From Haliclona indistincta (Eukaryota > Porifera > Demospongiae > Haplosclerida > Chalinidae): a stretch of 64,000 nucleotides of DNA. The first letter of the stretch is position 1. Every line of letters begins with the position of its first letter. A program made the position numbers and the translations under genes. This document shows, piece after piece, positions 1 to 11,885 of this stretch. A model generated the notes under the pieces. That model had not been told where the DNA came from, did no database searches, and saw nothing but the letters and a program-made list of their open reading frames with translations. The stretch spans positions 690,092 to 754,091 of the forward strand of contig OZ024792.1 in NCBI GenBank assembly GCA_964017065.1, in the 5' to 3' direction.

Positions 1-2
1 GT

Positions 3-3000
3 GGCGGGAAGGGATGCAAGTACGAAAACGCCGCCAAACTACCAGCTGAAACAGGCAGTGCATTTCCTGAACTCTACTCTCATTGGTAAGCACCACCTCC
101 TCTCACAATCTAGTTGCTCATCTCTCATTTGCTATTAGGGTAACTGATGATGTCCTGGCAATGGCACGCCCCTCCACGATGCTGTTCCGTAATTATAATC
201 TACTGACCAAGTTGAAAGCGTGAGCCCAATTTGTGCATCACTTTTTCAAATACCTTTTGCGATTTCCAGTGCAGGTGTTCGGTCGATAGTTAATCTCCAA
301 TTGCCGGGAGAGCATCCTCACTGCGGCCCTGGGCTGGAGCCCACTAGTGGCTTCACCTATGATCCTGAGGACCTCATGAGGGATGACAGTAAGCTAGCTG
401 TGCTGTGTCTTCCTCACTCCGTTTGCTTCTTGATTCATTGCAGTATTCTTCTACAACTATGGCTGGTCGGATTACGGAGTTCCCTCTATACCCAGCATGT
501 TGGACACTGTCAAAGTGCTAGACTTTGCTTGTGAATCTGGTAAAGTAGCAGTCCATTGTCATGCTGGACTAGGTGAGCACATTGCATGCACCACCACCAG
601 CAGCAGAGAGTGGGTTGTCTGTTGTTAGGTCGCACTGGAGCACTGATCGCATGCTATCTTGTGTATTCAAGAAGAGTGTCAGCTGAGAATGCTATCACCA
701 TTGTGAGAACTAACAGGTCAATAGCTCACCCTCCTCTCACCCACACACACACACGCACACGCACACACAATCGATACTTTCATGGCTATGAGAGGCACTG
801 AGCATGCACAGCTGGTGTTACCTATACCGTAGATCGTATTATTTTTGCAGATGTTAAATTTCGCAAATTAGCATGCATTCGCGAAATTGAAATGGGATGA
901 AAATTTGTGTGCATTGCTTTAGCCATATATTCCATGTGGCACACTCTGAAAATAGTTTTCGCAAAATCACTATTTGGCTCTAATTCACGAAATATATGGT
1001 AGCACCTGACAAAGCCCTTGAGTACCTACATGTGCAGCAGGTACTCATTACAGATGAGTGGGCTGGTGGTTCAATTCAAAAAATCTCTACCTGCTTAGAG
1101 AGCTGAACTTGAGCTTATAGTCAGCATACACGAGCACACAACTCTTTCTCTCTCTCTTGTCCCTCTACAGACCAAGGTCGCTCCAGACCAGAGGTCAAGT
1201 TGGACTAGTGCAGCAGTTCTCGGACCACCTCCAGTCACTATGGCGATGTTATCCTAGCCCCGCCCAACCGCTCGCACTTCAAGATTGTCTGGACAGACAG
1301 ACAACAGTGCTTCACGGAGAGAGAAGGAATTCGCTTAGAACAGTGCCACTGGTAAGCAATACTATATTTAATCATAATTACTAACTAGTTAGTACTTGAT
1401 AGACACCTTTATCATAATAGTGCTAATCACAAAGAACAGGATAAATACAGTTAATAACATATGTACCTGATTCATGTGTGCATGAGGCCTGTACATGTAT
1501 TTGTGTGTTTTGGTGCAGGTTGTTCATGGTCTCTGCTCAAGACTAAAGAAGCTTGCTGAAGAGAATAGCTTTACATTCTACTGTCTTACTGAGTCACCTC
1601 CTCAACATCCTTCTCCTTCACATATATCGATCAGGAAGGTAGTGGACACCAGGAGTGCTCATGAAGATGGCGATGACTGCTGGCTACTGGTCTCCTGTTT
1701 GAGCGACGAAGAGGAGATGGAGAGGGAGAAGGCAAGACACTTCTTACAGCAGCCATGTTGCTCTGAAGTAAAGGAGCACTACCTTCTCTCACTCTTGTCG
1801 CAGTCAAACTGTGTAGACTCTGAATGGGCAAAGAAGACCATTGAGCAAATAAAGGTAAAGTTAAATTTTAAATTCTCAGTATTTAGTGTTGTGTGTATCT
1901 TCAGTCCAGCTGTTATTCCTCTGTTAAATCATTGTTATTCTTGTTCTAGGTTGAGTTTAATGTGTCTTGGGAATGGACTACACTCAACATGGTCAGCGAC
2001 CTGTCTGTACTCACATCTGCTCTCTACTCATATCTGAGAGGGCTGAAGGTAACTATAGCTAGCATGATAGAGCAGTAGACTAGACTAGACAAGGATTGAT
2101 CATGTCATAGTGTTTGTATAAGATGACTCTATGTTTAGCACTAAATGTAGTTGTGAATTTGTTGCTGTCATAATTTTTTTATCATTACCACTCAGTACTG
2201 ACATTTAGGGTCATTTTTACTGTCATATTCCTCTAAAGCTTGCTGTGTTCTATTTTATGCAGGAGCCTCTGTTGTCAACCTCTGATCTCTCCTCTTTCTC
2301 TGCTAGCAATTCTCTCCTTTCTATTTCTTTGGTGAGTATTGTTGGCATAATTTATGGCAGATCCTAGGGCGGCCTGATCGTTATTAATACATCACGTACC
2401 CTTGTTCCCAGACCTGGGAACAGGCTAGGGGCTGGGAATAAGGCTAGAGCCTGAGATTGGGCTGAGAACAGGCTAGGGCCTGGGAACAAGGCTAGGGCCT
2501 GAGATTGGGCTGAGAACAGGCTAGGGCCTGACATTGGGCTGAGAACAGGCTAGGGCCTGGGAACAGGCTAGGGCCTGAGAACAGGCTAGGGCTTGGGAAC
2601 AAGGCTAGGGCCTGAGATTGGGCTGAGAACAGGCTAGGGCCTGAGATTGGGCTGAGAACAGGCTAGGGCCTGGGAACAAGGCTAGGGCCTGGGAACAGGC
2701 TAGGGCTTGGGAACAAGGCTGGTATAGAAATATAAAATAAATAAGATCATGACTCGTTACAAACTCCTATATTAATTTTGCTGCTGGAAGATACTTCTGC
2801 TTGCTAGCCGAGAATGCCATTTATACATGTATGACTGTCCTGTTTCTCTCTCTGTGTACTGTGCAGGCTAAACAACATACTCTAAATCTGATACTAGACA
2901 CCATCAAGATTATCATGCCTTCTTCATTGATTGATGAACATGGTCACTCTTTAGCCAATCATATTGCAGTATTAGTGACCCAAACCACACCCACTCACTC

Positions 3001-3058
3001 ACATGACTTTATGCAATCGTTACAGCAGTACATAACAGAATATTTCTTGAAAATTTAA
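3..3058 (+). CDS. PTPDC1: PTPDC1-like protein tyrosine phosphatase, 3' part of gene
   Basis: Ten exons join in frame: 3-85, 139-219, 270-388, 444-572, 629-716, 1171-1351, 1519-1854, 1950-2048, 2263-2331 and 2867-3058. Together they give 459 codons including the stop, with GT-AG junctions. The 5' end of the gene lies outside the window. The phosphatase signature VHCHAGLGRTG (HCX5R) is split across exons 4 and 5. The upstream NYGWSDYGVPS segment supplies the general-acid loop. INLQ-type and GEH motifs and the RSLQTRGQ segment match PTPDC1 and set it apart from Cdc14 or PTEN. PTPDC1 proteins are cysteine phosphatases linked in vertebrates to centrosome and cilium function; that role is known from the family and not shown here. 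The C-terminal half is poorly conserved and its last exons are less certain. An AATAAA lies at 3243. Confidence 0.85.
823..1003. mobile_element. Possible small MITE in PTPDC1 intron
   Basis: The ends read TACCGTA on the left and TATGGTA on the right, roughly inverted. The inside carries repeated CGAAAT/ATTTCG words in both orientations. No target duplication was made out, so this is a weak call. Confidence 0.3.
2411..2720. repeat. GC-rich minisatellite in last PTPDC1 intron
   Basis: About 310 bp are made of imperfect 14-19 bp units built on GAACAGGCTAGGGCCTGG, alternating with a GAGATTGGGCT variant. It lies entirely inside the intron between 2331 and 2867. No open coding role is visible. Confidence 0.85.
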
Positions 3059-3242
3059 AAAAATATTTTTATTTGAGAATGTAATGGGAACTGTACATTG
3101 TATGTGGTGCTTGGTGTTCAATCATAGCCACAATGATAGTAGAGATGGAAATATAAGGTTGTGTTTCCTAAGAAGGACAACCAGTGTTGTACAAGTATTG
3201 CCTCTCGTGCTAAAGAACTGGTCGTACTTGCCTTTAATGGTT

Positions 3243-3248
3243 AATAAA
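3243..3248 (+). terminator. Poly(A) signal AATAAA for PTPDC1
   Basis: A canonical AATAAA lies 185 bp after the stop codon of the phosphatase gene and upstream of receptor gene A. It is the first such signal after that stop. Confidence 0.5.
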
Positions 3249-3479
3249 ATTATTGTATCTGATCTTTATCAGGACACCTTGTTGCCTTGATGTGGAGGTG
3301 TGGCTCGTAGTGTTAGTTCTAGGACATGGCTAGCTGTTGTAAGACTAGTCACTATATTCTGCCGAATTTGGGCACTAGTATGCATGCACTATGTAAGACA
3401 TGGATTGCAAGCCTTTAAGGATAAGTGATACGTGATATCAGCTCAGTACAGTCTACTACAGTTACACCAAGAAGCAGTC

Positions 3480-4688
3480 ATGGCTCTCCGTCAAATAGTA
3501 TCCATTGCCGTGTGCTTGCTGTTGTTTTCAAAGAGAATTGAAGCACGTATGTTGATTACATTATGCAAACAATTCTCGCTCACTTTTCTGTTATAATTAC
3601 AGAGTGCTCGACTGGGAGCAGTAGCAATGGTGGGTTTGTATACCTGTGTCAGCCACCATCAACTACAATAAATGGATGCAGGCCGTATCAGATTGCAACT
3701 AACTATATACACATGCTCTTACAGTGCAATGTGAGGAGACTGAATCCAACAGACAGCTTTCAGATCAGATGGTTCAGAGAGCGTAATGGACAAGTAGAGG
3801 ACTTGGGTCTTGGTAGCTATGATGTTCAGATTCAGGGTCCAGACGATTGGTTGTCCAGATATCATGATACTAAACTATGGGTTCAGCCCTACAGTTCTAG
3901 TTTTCTAGGTAGATACTGGTGTCAGGTGATCAAAACAAGTGTCACTCCTCATCAGCCATTGTTGAGGAGCAATGTATTCACACTACTGCCTCCTGGAGAC
4001 TACGGTCAATCTACATGTGCTTATGAGGCAAAGATACAGACAGTAAAAAATCAGACATGTGCTAATCTACCAGATCCGAGCAGCACTATTCGACTTGTTC
4101 CCTCCACTACACCAGTGCCCTCCACTACACCAGTGCCCTCCACTACACCAGTGCCCTCTACTACACCAGTGCCCTCTACAACACGACAGTTTTTGCCCAC
4201 TTCAGGTAAGGAATGCGATTACATGTAGCTCTCAAAATATCAGTGTTATCACAAAGATTGAGTGTTAAGTATACAGCTTACCAAGTTTAGCAGCTTTATA
4301 CACATGATGGTATGCATGAAATGACAATATTCTTTCCATGAACAGCAGCGCCATCAACAGTGTCACCATCAACACCTCCTTTTCGTCCAGAAGTGGAATT
4401 TGAAGCTCTGTCTAGGTCTCGTATGGTTGAAGCTTCTTCTGCAGTGACCAAGTCTCCCGTGATAGAAGCTTCTGTTGGAGTTGTGGTGTCTGTTGGTGTC
4501 ATCGTTACAGTTGTAGCGATAGCAGCAATCATACTGACTACAGTGCTGGTGAAGAAGAGGACAGCAGCGTCTTCTAAAAGTAGGTTAATACACATCAATC
4601 AGTGTTTAACATAATACTCTCTTTTACACCTGCAGTGATGTTCGATCATGAGCTACAGCAGCCTACTCATCACGCAGTACAATATTAG
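3480..4688 (+). CDS. Ig-mucin receptor-like gene A (one Ig domain, short tail)
   Basis: Four exons (3480-3546, 3603-4205, 4346-4579, 4636-4688) give about 318 residues in frame. Exon 1 encodes a signal peptide (MALRQIVSIAVCLLLFSKRI) that ends next to EAQCS. Exon 2 encodes an Ig-like domain with the strand-B Cys in LLQCNV, the strand-C Trp in IRWFRE and the strand-F Cys in GRYWCQV. It is followed by a short Cys-containing segment and a stalk of five PVPSTT-type units. Exon 3 encodes a transmembrane helix (VVVSVGVIVTVVAIAAIILT) followed by VKKR as a stop-transfer. The tail is short and ends PTHHAVQY. This is predicted to be a type I surface glycoprotein. Ligand and function are unknown. It is the first of five tandem relatives, and its Ig domain is nearly identical to those of B, C and D. 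Confidence 0.8.
4099..4188 (+). repeat. Short PVPSTT coding minisatellite in gene A (about 5 units)
   Basis: Five 18-bp units (CCAGTGCCCTCCACTACA type) encode the Ser/Thr/Pro stalk. This is the shortest array of its kind in the cluster. Confidence 0.9.
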
Positions 4689-6643
4689 AGCCTAGCTATG
4701 TGATGCTAGACCATCTTTTATAACATTAATAATTATTGTAGTCACAAAAGTCTTTCATACTTTTGTCTTGCATGTTGTCTTATTTTAATTAAAATCTAAT
4801 AATGGTATGCTAATTTTTAGCTTCATTATTTTAAAAGACAAGGTGTAGGGGATCATGGCTCCTGAGCAGAATATTGCCCTCCAGAGAGTCGCAGAAATAA
4901 TGTTTAGTACAATGGAAGGAGCAGTTAATAATTTATAATAGATTTTGCACAATTACTGCAAAAAATGCTTCCAGACATTATGCGTATAATCTCTCATTTG
5001 GTGTGCACATCTCCTTTTCGCTTTGTTGACAAAATCTTGAATTTTTTAAATAATAATAAGTACAGTTTTAGAGCTGAGGCCTAAAGTTAAAATAATTTAT
5101 GAATGGTCGACTATAGTTTATGATTTAATTATAATAGATTTTGCACAATGTTTGATTATCTACACTAGCAGATGTGATGCAGATCTTCAGTTAGTATCAT
5201 AGTCAGATAAAACACTACTTCAGTTTGTCACGTCATGTATGAGTGCTTAGTACAAATAATTGACGATAGTAATGCTGCACGCACCTTACTCTTCTGCATG
5301 CAAAGTTGCCTAAACAAGGAATTATATGCTATCAGGAGTCCATAATCGACCGTGCCTACTAACAGCAGATACTCTTGATACTCTTATAAGAAGCAGATAC
5401 TCTTGACTGCAACAACTGTAAGCTTAATTCTCCTTGTTGGGTTCAGGGTTAAGGCATCGTTGAGTTAAATCTCATTGGGCAACAGTATTATAGCTTCTTC
5501 AGCATACATGACAAGACATGTTTTGCTCAAACAGCATGCAGCTGGTTATACAGCTTGCAGCAGATAAGAGTGATAGTTCTCAAGTTCTGTTTATTATTAT
5601 TCTTAAATATTCTTTATTTGTCTTACTAGTCCAAGTCTGGTATAATTACATTACAAACAACATGCATGGGCGAGTGCATTGACAAATTGTGTACGATACA
5701 AGCTAGGAAGTGCCTATAGCCTGTTGGGGTCCCCCAAACAAAATGCTCTACATGCTGAATTGCCTAAACAAGGAATTACATACCTTTTTCAGAGCTAATC
5801 ACTTTGCAGTACTACCACACCCACTCCATAACATAAGATTCGACTGTTCAAGTATACAGTATAATATATTAAACTAATGACAATGTCCTGATGCACTGCC
5901 TAGCAATGATGGAATCCAGCAATGTATGTTAAGAAGAAGAAGATAATAGCTATAGTAATAATTATAATCAGTTAAATTTAAATCCTAAACATCAGTGTCT
6001 GCTAGCAGTATCAACTATTGTACAAGCAATCCGTCCTTAAACAATACTCATCCTTGATCATAGATCACTCTATATATCTTTACGTCTCTGTTGAAACTAT
6101 TCATCTTTGATCATAGATCAGACATAATTTAGACATAATTTATAGCCAGCATGAAAATGTACAATACTTCCAAGTTATAGAGATCACTTTGTGATTAATC
6201 ATGCAGGGATGTGCAGTAGTACTAAGTAGTTGCAAAAATGAATCTGTTTCTATATTGTGAATCAAGCAGCACACATGTTCAACAGAGTATTAATCTGATT
6301 TATTAACTTTGCAGTCTGTTCACAGGATGGTTTAAGTTTCACTACAGCAAGCTTGGGAGTTTATGACCCTATGCATAGTGTAGTATTTCAGTATTAAAAG
6401 TGATCTTGAGTTCAGGAGTAAAAATTAATAACAAGATTTATCCTTATCCCAACAGGTCAGTTATGGTTGAAGATGATCAGAGGAATGACGATTCAGTTAA
6501 CAAGCCCGCCCACACAAACAGCAGGTATGCATGCTAATCAACTGAGGTATCAGTACCTTTGGTGCTAATTTCAGTTCTAAGACATGCTAAGTGTACTCTG
6601 CCATCAAACCTTGAACTGGAAAGACAGATTGGCAGAAACAGTC
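4689..6643. other. AT-rich intergenic stretch between receptor genes A and B
   Basis: No credible coding exon was seen. The first part is homologous to the sequence downstream of gene B: GCTATGTGATGCT(A/G)GACCATC occurs near 4694 and 8254. Related GATGTGATGCAG...CTTCAG(T/C)TAGTAT segments occur near 5170 and 8436, which indicates that 3' flanks were duplicated together with the genes. The phrase TGCCTAAACAAGGAATTA is repeated near 5308 and 5761. The last 130 bp match the region upstream of gene C and probably hold a 5' UTR exon for gene B. Confidence 0.6.
6525..6574 (+). other. Putative 5' UTR intron of gene B (mirrored in gene C)
   Basis: CAGCAG|GTATGC at the left and GCTAATTTCAG|TTC at the right form a plausible 50-bp intron upstream of the gene B start codon. 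Essentially the same sequence recurs near 9215-9264 upstream of gene C. Conservation of both splice sites supports a shared non-coding first exon. Confidence 0.4.
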
Positions 6644-8246
6644 ATGGTCCTTTGTCGTAATATCGTGTCCATCACTGTGTGGTTACTGTTGATTCCAAAG
6701 ACTATTGAAGCAGGTATGGTAATACATGTATGCTTCATTATAGCTAGCCATCTCTTCTACAGCAGAGTGTAGTGGGTTTGAATACTTGAGCCAGCCTCCA
6801 TCAACTACAATAAATGGATGCAGTCCATATCAGCTTGGAACTAACTACATTATCATACTCTTACAGTGCAATGTGAGGAGACTGAATCCAACAGACAGCT
6901 TTCAGATCAGATGGTTCAGAGAGCGTAATGGACAAGTAGAGAACCTAGGTCCTGGAAGCTATACTGTTCAGGACCAGGATAATTGGTTGTCCAGATATCA
7001 TGATACTAAACTATGGGTTCAGCCCTACAGTCCTAGTCTACTGGGCAGGTACTGGTGTCAGGTGATCAAAACAGGTATCACACCTCATCAGCCATTGCTG
7101 AGGAGCAATGTATTCACACTACTAGCTCCTGAGGCATATACATGCTCTAACACAGCAATGATACAGACAGTGACAAATATAACATGTGCTGATCTACCAG
7201 TTCCACAGCATCAAGTGCTCTCTACAGCACCACAGCATCAAGTGCTCTACACTACACCAGTGCCCTCTACTACACCAGTGCCCTCCACTACACCAGTGCC
7301 CTCTACTACACCAGTGCCCTCCACTACACCAGTGCCCTCCACTACACCAGTGCCCTCTACTACACCAGTGCCTTCTACTACACCAGTGCCTTCTACAATA
7401 CCAGTGCCCTCCACTACACCAGTGCCCTCCACTACACCAGTGCCCTCCACTACACCAGTGCCCTCCACTACACCAGTGCCCTCCACTACACCAGTGCCCT
7501 CTACTACACCAGTGCCCTCCACTACACCAGTGCTCTCCACTACACCAGTGCCCTCTACTACACCAGTGCCTTCTACTACACCAGTGCCCTCCACTACACC
7601 AGTGCCCTCTACTACACCAGTGCCCTCCACTACACTAGTGCCCTCCACTACACCAGTGCCCTCCACTACACCAGTGCCTTCTACTACACCAGTGCCTTCT
7701 ACAACACCAGTGCTCTCCACTACACCTGTGCCCTCCACTACTTCAGTGTCTTCTATTACACGACGGCAAATGCCAACCATGATAACACCAATACTCACTT
7801 CAAAAATGACAGGTAAAGAGAATGTCTGTATTAATTATATATAGTTCTCAAAGTGGCGTTATCATATTGAGTATTAAGTACATGTTAAGCAGCTTTAAAC
7901 ATGATAGCATGCATAAAATGACAAATTCTTCTTTCCATAAACAGCAGCTCGCTCCTCTTCATTGACAAAAATGTCACCATCGATGCAACCTTCTCCAGAA
8001 GAGATATTTGAAGGAGCCGCAACTATGTCTCATGTAATTGGAGCTTCTGTTGGTATTGTATTGTCTGTTGGTGCCATCATTACTGTGGTAGCAATAGCAG
8101 CAATTATACTGACTAAAGTGCTGATGAAGAAGAGAGCAGGATCTCTTAAAGGTGATTTAATGTCCATTGCAGTGTTTATTTATTAAATCTCTGATGCAGT
8201 GATGCCCGATCAAGAGCTACAGCTGTCTAAATACACAGTACAATAG
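6644..8246 (+). CDS. Ig-mucin receptor-like gene B (one Ig domain, long stalk, short tail)
   Basis: Exons 6644-6713, 6766-7812, 7945-8151 and 8200-8246 give about 456 residues in frame. The signal peptide (MVLCRNIVSITVWLLLIPKT) is followed by one Ig-like domain with the same Cys, IRWFRE and GRYWCQV landmarks as gene A. The stalk begins with two PQHQVL-type units like those of gene C, then switches to about 29 PVPSTT units. The transmembrane helix lies in exon 3 (IVLSVGAIITVVAIAAIILT) and is followed by KKR. The short tail (VMPDQELQLSKYTVQ) has a single tyrosine. The acceptor of exon 2 could be 6763 instead of 6766; both keep the frame and differ by one residue. Function is unknown. It was probably produced by recent tandem duplication with gene C, with which it shares upstream sequence. 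Confidence 0.8.
7249..7770 (+). repeat. PVPSTT coding minisatellite in gene B (about 29 units)
   Basis: An 18-bp unit repeats in frame. Most units differ only at synonymous or near-synonymous sites (TCC/TCT serine; CCC/CCT/CTC). The array also leaves other frames open on both strands; those ORFs are artefacts of the repeat. Confidence 0.95.
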
Positions 8247-9346
8247 TAGAGATTAGCTATGTGATGCTGGACCATCTTAGTTCAGGATATATTATATGCT
8301 TAACATTTCAGTCAAATTGTCTTACATTGTCTTTGTCTAATATCCAAATATCTGCTAGCTAGGGATAATGTATACATATATACATTATAATGATCATAAC
8401 ACCCTCTCAGACTGCTGATCACTACAGATAGCTACAGATGTGATGCAGTACAAGCAATCTTCAGCTAGTATTGCAGGCTTGTCCTTGTCCAGTATTACGT
8501 CATTATTACGTCATACATGAGTGCATAGTACAAAATGATGGACAATAGAAAGCAGTTAGATTAATGGGATCTAGTAGCATATACCTTACTCTTCATGCTA
8601 GCTTTCCTTGACAAGGAATTACTTAGTTTGCCAGGAGCGAAAATCAGTGAAAATGAATGTGCACATGCATGAATATGCCTTACATGCACACGAATCCAGA
8701 TATCCAATGCATATACGGAAGTACGTAGTAGATTAAAAGCTATTGTTTGAATTTGCATCCAGTGCTGGGTAGCAGTAAAACCATGCATGATCATAAATTA
8801 TGCATACACATGCAAACATAAGCTATAATAGCCTTAATTTCCAGTACTGGCATGGAAGGTATAATTTTTAGAGTATTTCCAGGAGACATCACATTTTTGT
8901 CTGTGGTTGATGCTTTTAGTTGCAAAAATTAAGCTACAACTTGCACAAAATGTTCACTATCATTTGCTTAGCATCTGTGAAAATCTTAATCAAATTGAAC
9001 ATATGTGGCGAACTGGCTCACTGACTTTAAAGTGGAGTTGTATAATTCACTACAGCAAGTATGTTCAGTGAATAGAGTAACTGTATTAAGATCATTTTCA
9101 TGAGTACAGGAACTAATGAATTAAATATACACGATCGTGGAATGATCAAAGAAGAGAATGAACCATGCAATTTTTTTGCCCTGCAGTGTACTGTTTTTGC
9201 AGCCTTCCCACACAAACAGCAGGTATGCATGCTAATCAACTGAGGTATCAGTACCTTTGGTGCTAATTTCAGTTCTAAGACATGCTAAGTTTACTCTGTA
9301 CAGTCATCAAACCTTGAACTGGAAAGATAGATTGGCAGTAACAGTC
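8247..9346. other. Intergenic stretch between receptor genes B and C
   Basis: No supported exon except a putative 5' UTR near 9200-9346. The left part is homologous to the 3' flank of gene A. The right part, from about 9206, is nearly identical to the upstream region of gene B starting at about 6516. This pattern fits duplication of whole gene-plus-flank units. Confidence 0.55.
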
Positions 9347-11433
9347 ATGGTCCTTTGTCATAATATCGTGTCCATCATTGTGTGGTTACTGTTGCTTCCA
9401 AGGACTATTGAAGCAGGTATGGTAATACATGTATGCTTCATTATAGGCCATCTCTTCTACAGCAGAGTGTAGTGGGTTTGAATACTTGAGCCAGCCACCA
9501 TCAACTACAATAAATGGATGCAGTCCATATCAGCTTGGGACTAACTACATTATCATACTCTTGCAGTGCAATGTGAGGAGACTGAATCCAACAGACAGCT
9601 TTCAGATCAGATGGTTCAGAGAGCGTAATGGACAAGTAGAGGAATTAGGTCCTGGAAGCTATACTGTTCAGGTTCAGGAAGATTGGTTGTCCAGATATCA
9701 TGATACTAAACTATGGGTTCAGCCCTACAGTCCTAGTCTACTGGGCAGGTACTGGTGTCAGGTGATCAAAACAAGTGTCACTCCTCATCAGCCATTGTCG
9801 AGGAGCAATTTATTCACACTACTAGCTCCTGAGGCATATACATGCTCTAATACAGCAATGATACAGACAGTGACAAATATAACATGTGCTGATCTACCAG
9901 TTCCACAGCATCAAGTGATCTCTACAGCAACACAGCATCAAGTGCTCTCTACAACACCACAGCATCAAGTGCTCTCTACAACACCACAGCATCAAGTGCT
10001 CTCTACAACACCACAGCATCAAGTGCTCTCCACAGCACCACAGCATCAAGTGATCTCTACAACACCACAGCATCAAGTGCTCTTTACAACACCACAGCAT
10101 CAAGTGCTCTCTACAGCACCACAGCATCAAGTGCTCTCTACAGCACCACAGCATCAAGTGCTCTCTACAGCACCACAGCATCAAGTGATCTCTACAGCAC
10201 CACAGCATCAAGTGATCTCTACAGTACCACATCACCAAGTATCCTTTACAATGCTAGATCCCATTACAACACTGATGCTTTCAGTGCCCTCTGCAACACT
10301 GCAGCAACAAGAACCCTCTATAACACCACAAGTACCCACATCACCAACTAGAGGTCAGTGTAGTACAGTGGTGATAGACATGCATGCTTATACGAGCATG
10401 CGGAAAACTAAAATGTTTATATTTGCATTTTCCATTTCTCTATAGAGTGTGGTACTAGTGATAATGCTGGCGGGTTTGTATTCCTGAAACAGCCACCATC
10501 AACTACAATAGGAGAATGCAGCCCATATCAGCTTGGAACTAATTTCATTGTTATACTATTACAGTGCAATGTGAGGAGACTGAATCCAACAGACAGCTTT
10601 CAGATCAGATGGTTCAGAGAGCGTAATGGACAAGTAGAGGACTTGGGTCCTGGTAGCTATGATGTTAAGATTCAGGGTCCAGACGATTGGTTGTCCAGAT
10701 ATCATGATACTAAACTATGGGTTCAGCCCTACAGTCCTAGTCTACTGGGCAGGTACTGGTGTCAGGTGATCAAAACAAGTGTCACACCTCATCAGCCATT
10801 GTTAAGGAGCAATGTATTCACACTACTGCCTCCTAGTGGCTACAGTCAATCTACATGTTCACTAGCTGCAATGATACAGACAGTGAAAAATGAGACATGT
10901 GCTATTCTACCAGATCTAAGTAGCATTGCTCAAGTGCTACTCTTTACAACACCGGTGCCTTCTGCAACATCACAAATGGTGTCCTCTAAAATACTACAGC
11001 ACCAACTAACAATACCACCACTATTACTGACTTCAACAACAATGAGTAAGTAGAGTATTTCGTTTGATTGATTGTATCAATAATAATCACCGAAGCGAAA
11101 ATACTGATAATTATATCCATGACATGAAAAATTTGTTCCTCCAAACAGCAACTCCATCGTTGACAGCTACTCTTTCTCCTGGTCTAAACGATCTATCATC
11201 AGTTTCTACTATGTTTCTAGTGGGAGGAGCATCTGCTGGAGCTGTATTGTTTATCGTAATCATTATTATCTTGGTGGTGATAATTGCATTAACAGTGCTG
11301 ATAAAGAAAAGGGTTGAATCCACTAATGGTATATTCATGATTTAGCATTGAACAAATTTTAACATTTAACACTCTCTCTCTAGAACCACTATATGTCGAT
11401 GTGCTGCCACAACCTACTCACACAGTGCAATAA
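9347..11433 (+). CDS. Ig-mucin receptor-like gene C (two Ig domains on separate exons, short tail)
   Basis: Exons 9347-9416, 9466-10353, 10446-11045, 11149-11328 and 11384-11433 give about 595 residues, all phase-consistent. The signal peptide resembles that of gene B. Ig domain 1 is followed by a stalk of roughly 13 PQHQVLSTT-type 9-residue units. A new exon then carries a second Ig domain starting ECGTSDNAGGFVF, with the same IRWFRE and GRYWCQV motifs, and a short Ser/Thr-rich linker. The transmembrane helix (AVLFIVIIIILVVIIALTVL) precedes KKRVEST. The short tail contains PLYVDV and ends PTHTVQ. The second Ig exon has no signal exon of its own and fits the phase of the first, so I read one two-domain protein; two genes cannot be fully excluded. 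Function is unknown. Confidence 0.75.
9898..10245 (+). repeat. 27-bp coding minisatellite (PQHQVLSTT) in gene C stalk
   Basis: About thirteen 27-bp units encode PQHQV(L/I)STT or STA. The VLSTT half resembles the PVPSTT unit of the neighbours, and gene B carries two such units at the start of its stalk (7200-7250). Confidence 0.9.
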
Positions 11434-11885
11434 TTGAACTGAGAGTACTAGTCACTTGCAGTATAATGCCTAAATGTAAAGTATTTGTTGTCATCTTGTC
11501 CTTGTCTGATAATATAAATTCAAAATCACAAAACAAGCTAGTTGTAGATGAATAGATTTTGCACACTTCTGCCATTGCATGTCAAAAAATGGTAAACTTA
11601 ATAGACAAAATTTTATAACAGCTGCACTAAAGAACAGATGTAATCATCCTCAGCTGATAAACCCTTTGCAATCAGATTTGCAATTGTCTGACCATGTAAT
11701 CTGAACACGTATTGTTTAACCCCTTACAATAATGTGACCTGATCTATGCACACTGCATTATGATAAAGAGTGTAATTTACTATTGTTTGTACACAAGAAA
11801 CAATTACAACTCGATAGTGATCAATATTACAGCACTTGCATGCTGAATGAGTCTGCATCTAGATAATAAAGCACCAAGGGTGCAG

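Noticed and set aside
7186..7798. Plus-frame LHQCP and minus-frame EGTGVV ORFs in the gene B stalk
   Set aside because: Same repeat artefact as in gene D.
9894..10238. Minus-strand Cys/Trp-rich repeat ORF (EHLMLWCCR units)
   Set aside because: Reverse reading of the 27-bp PQHQVLSTT coding repeat of gene C, which has signal peptide, Ig domain and TM support on the plus strand.
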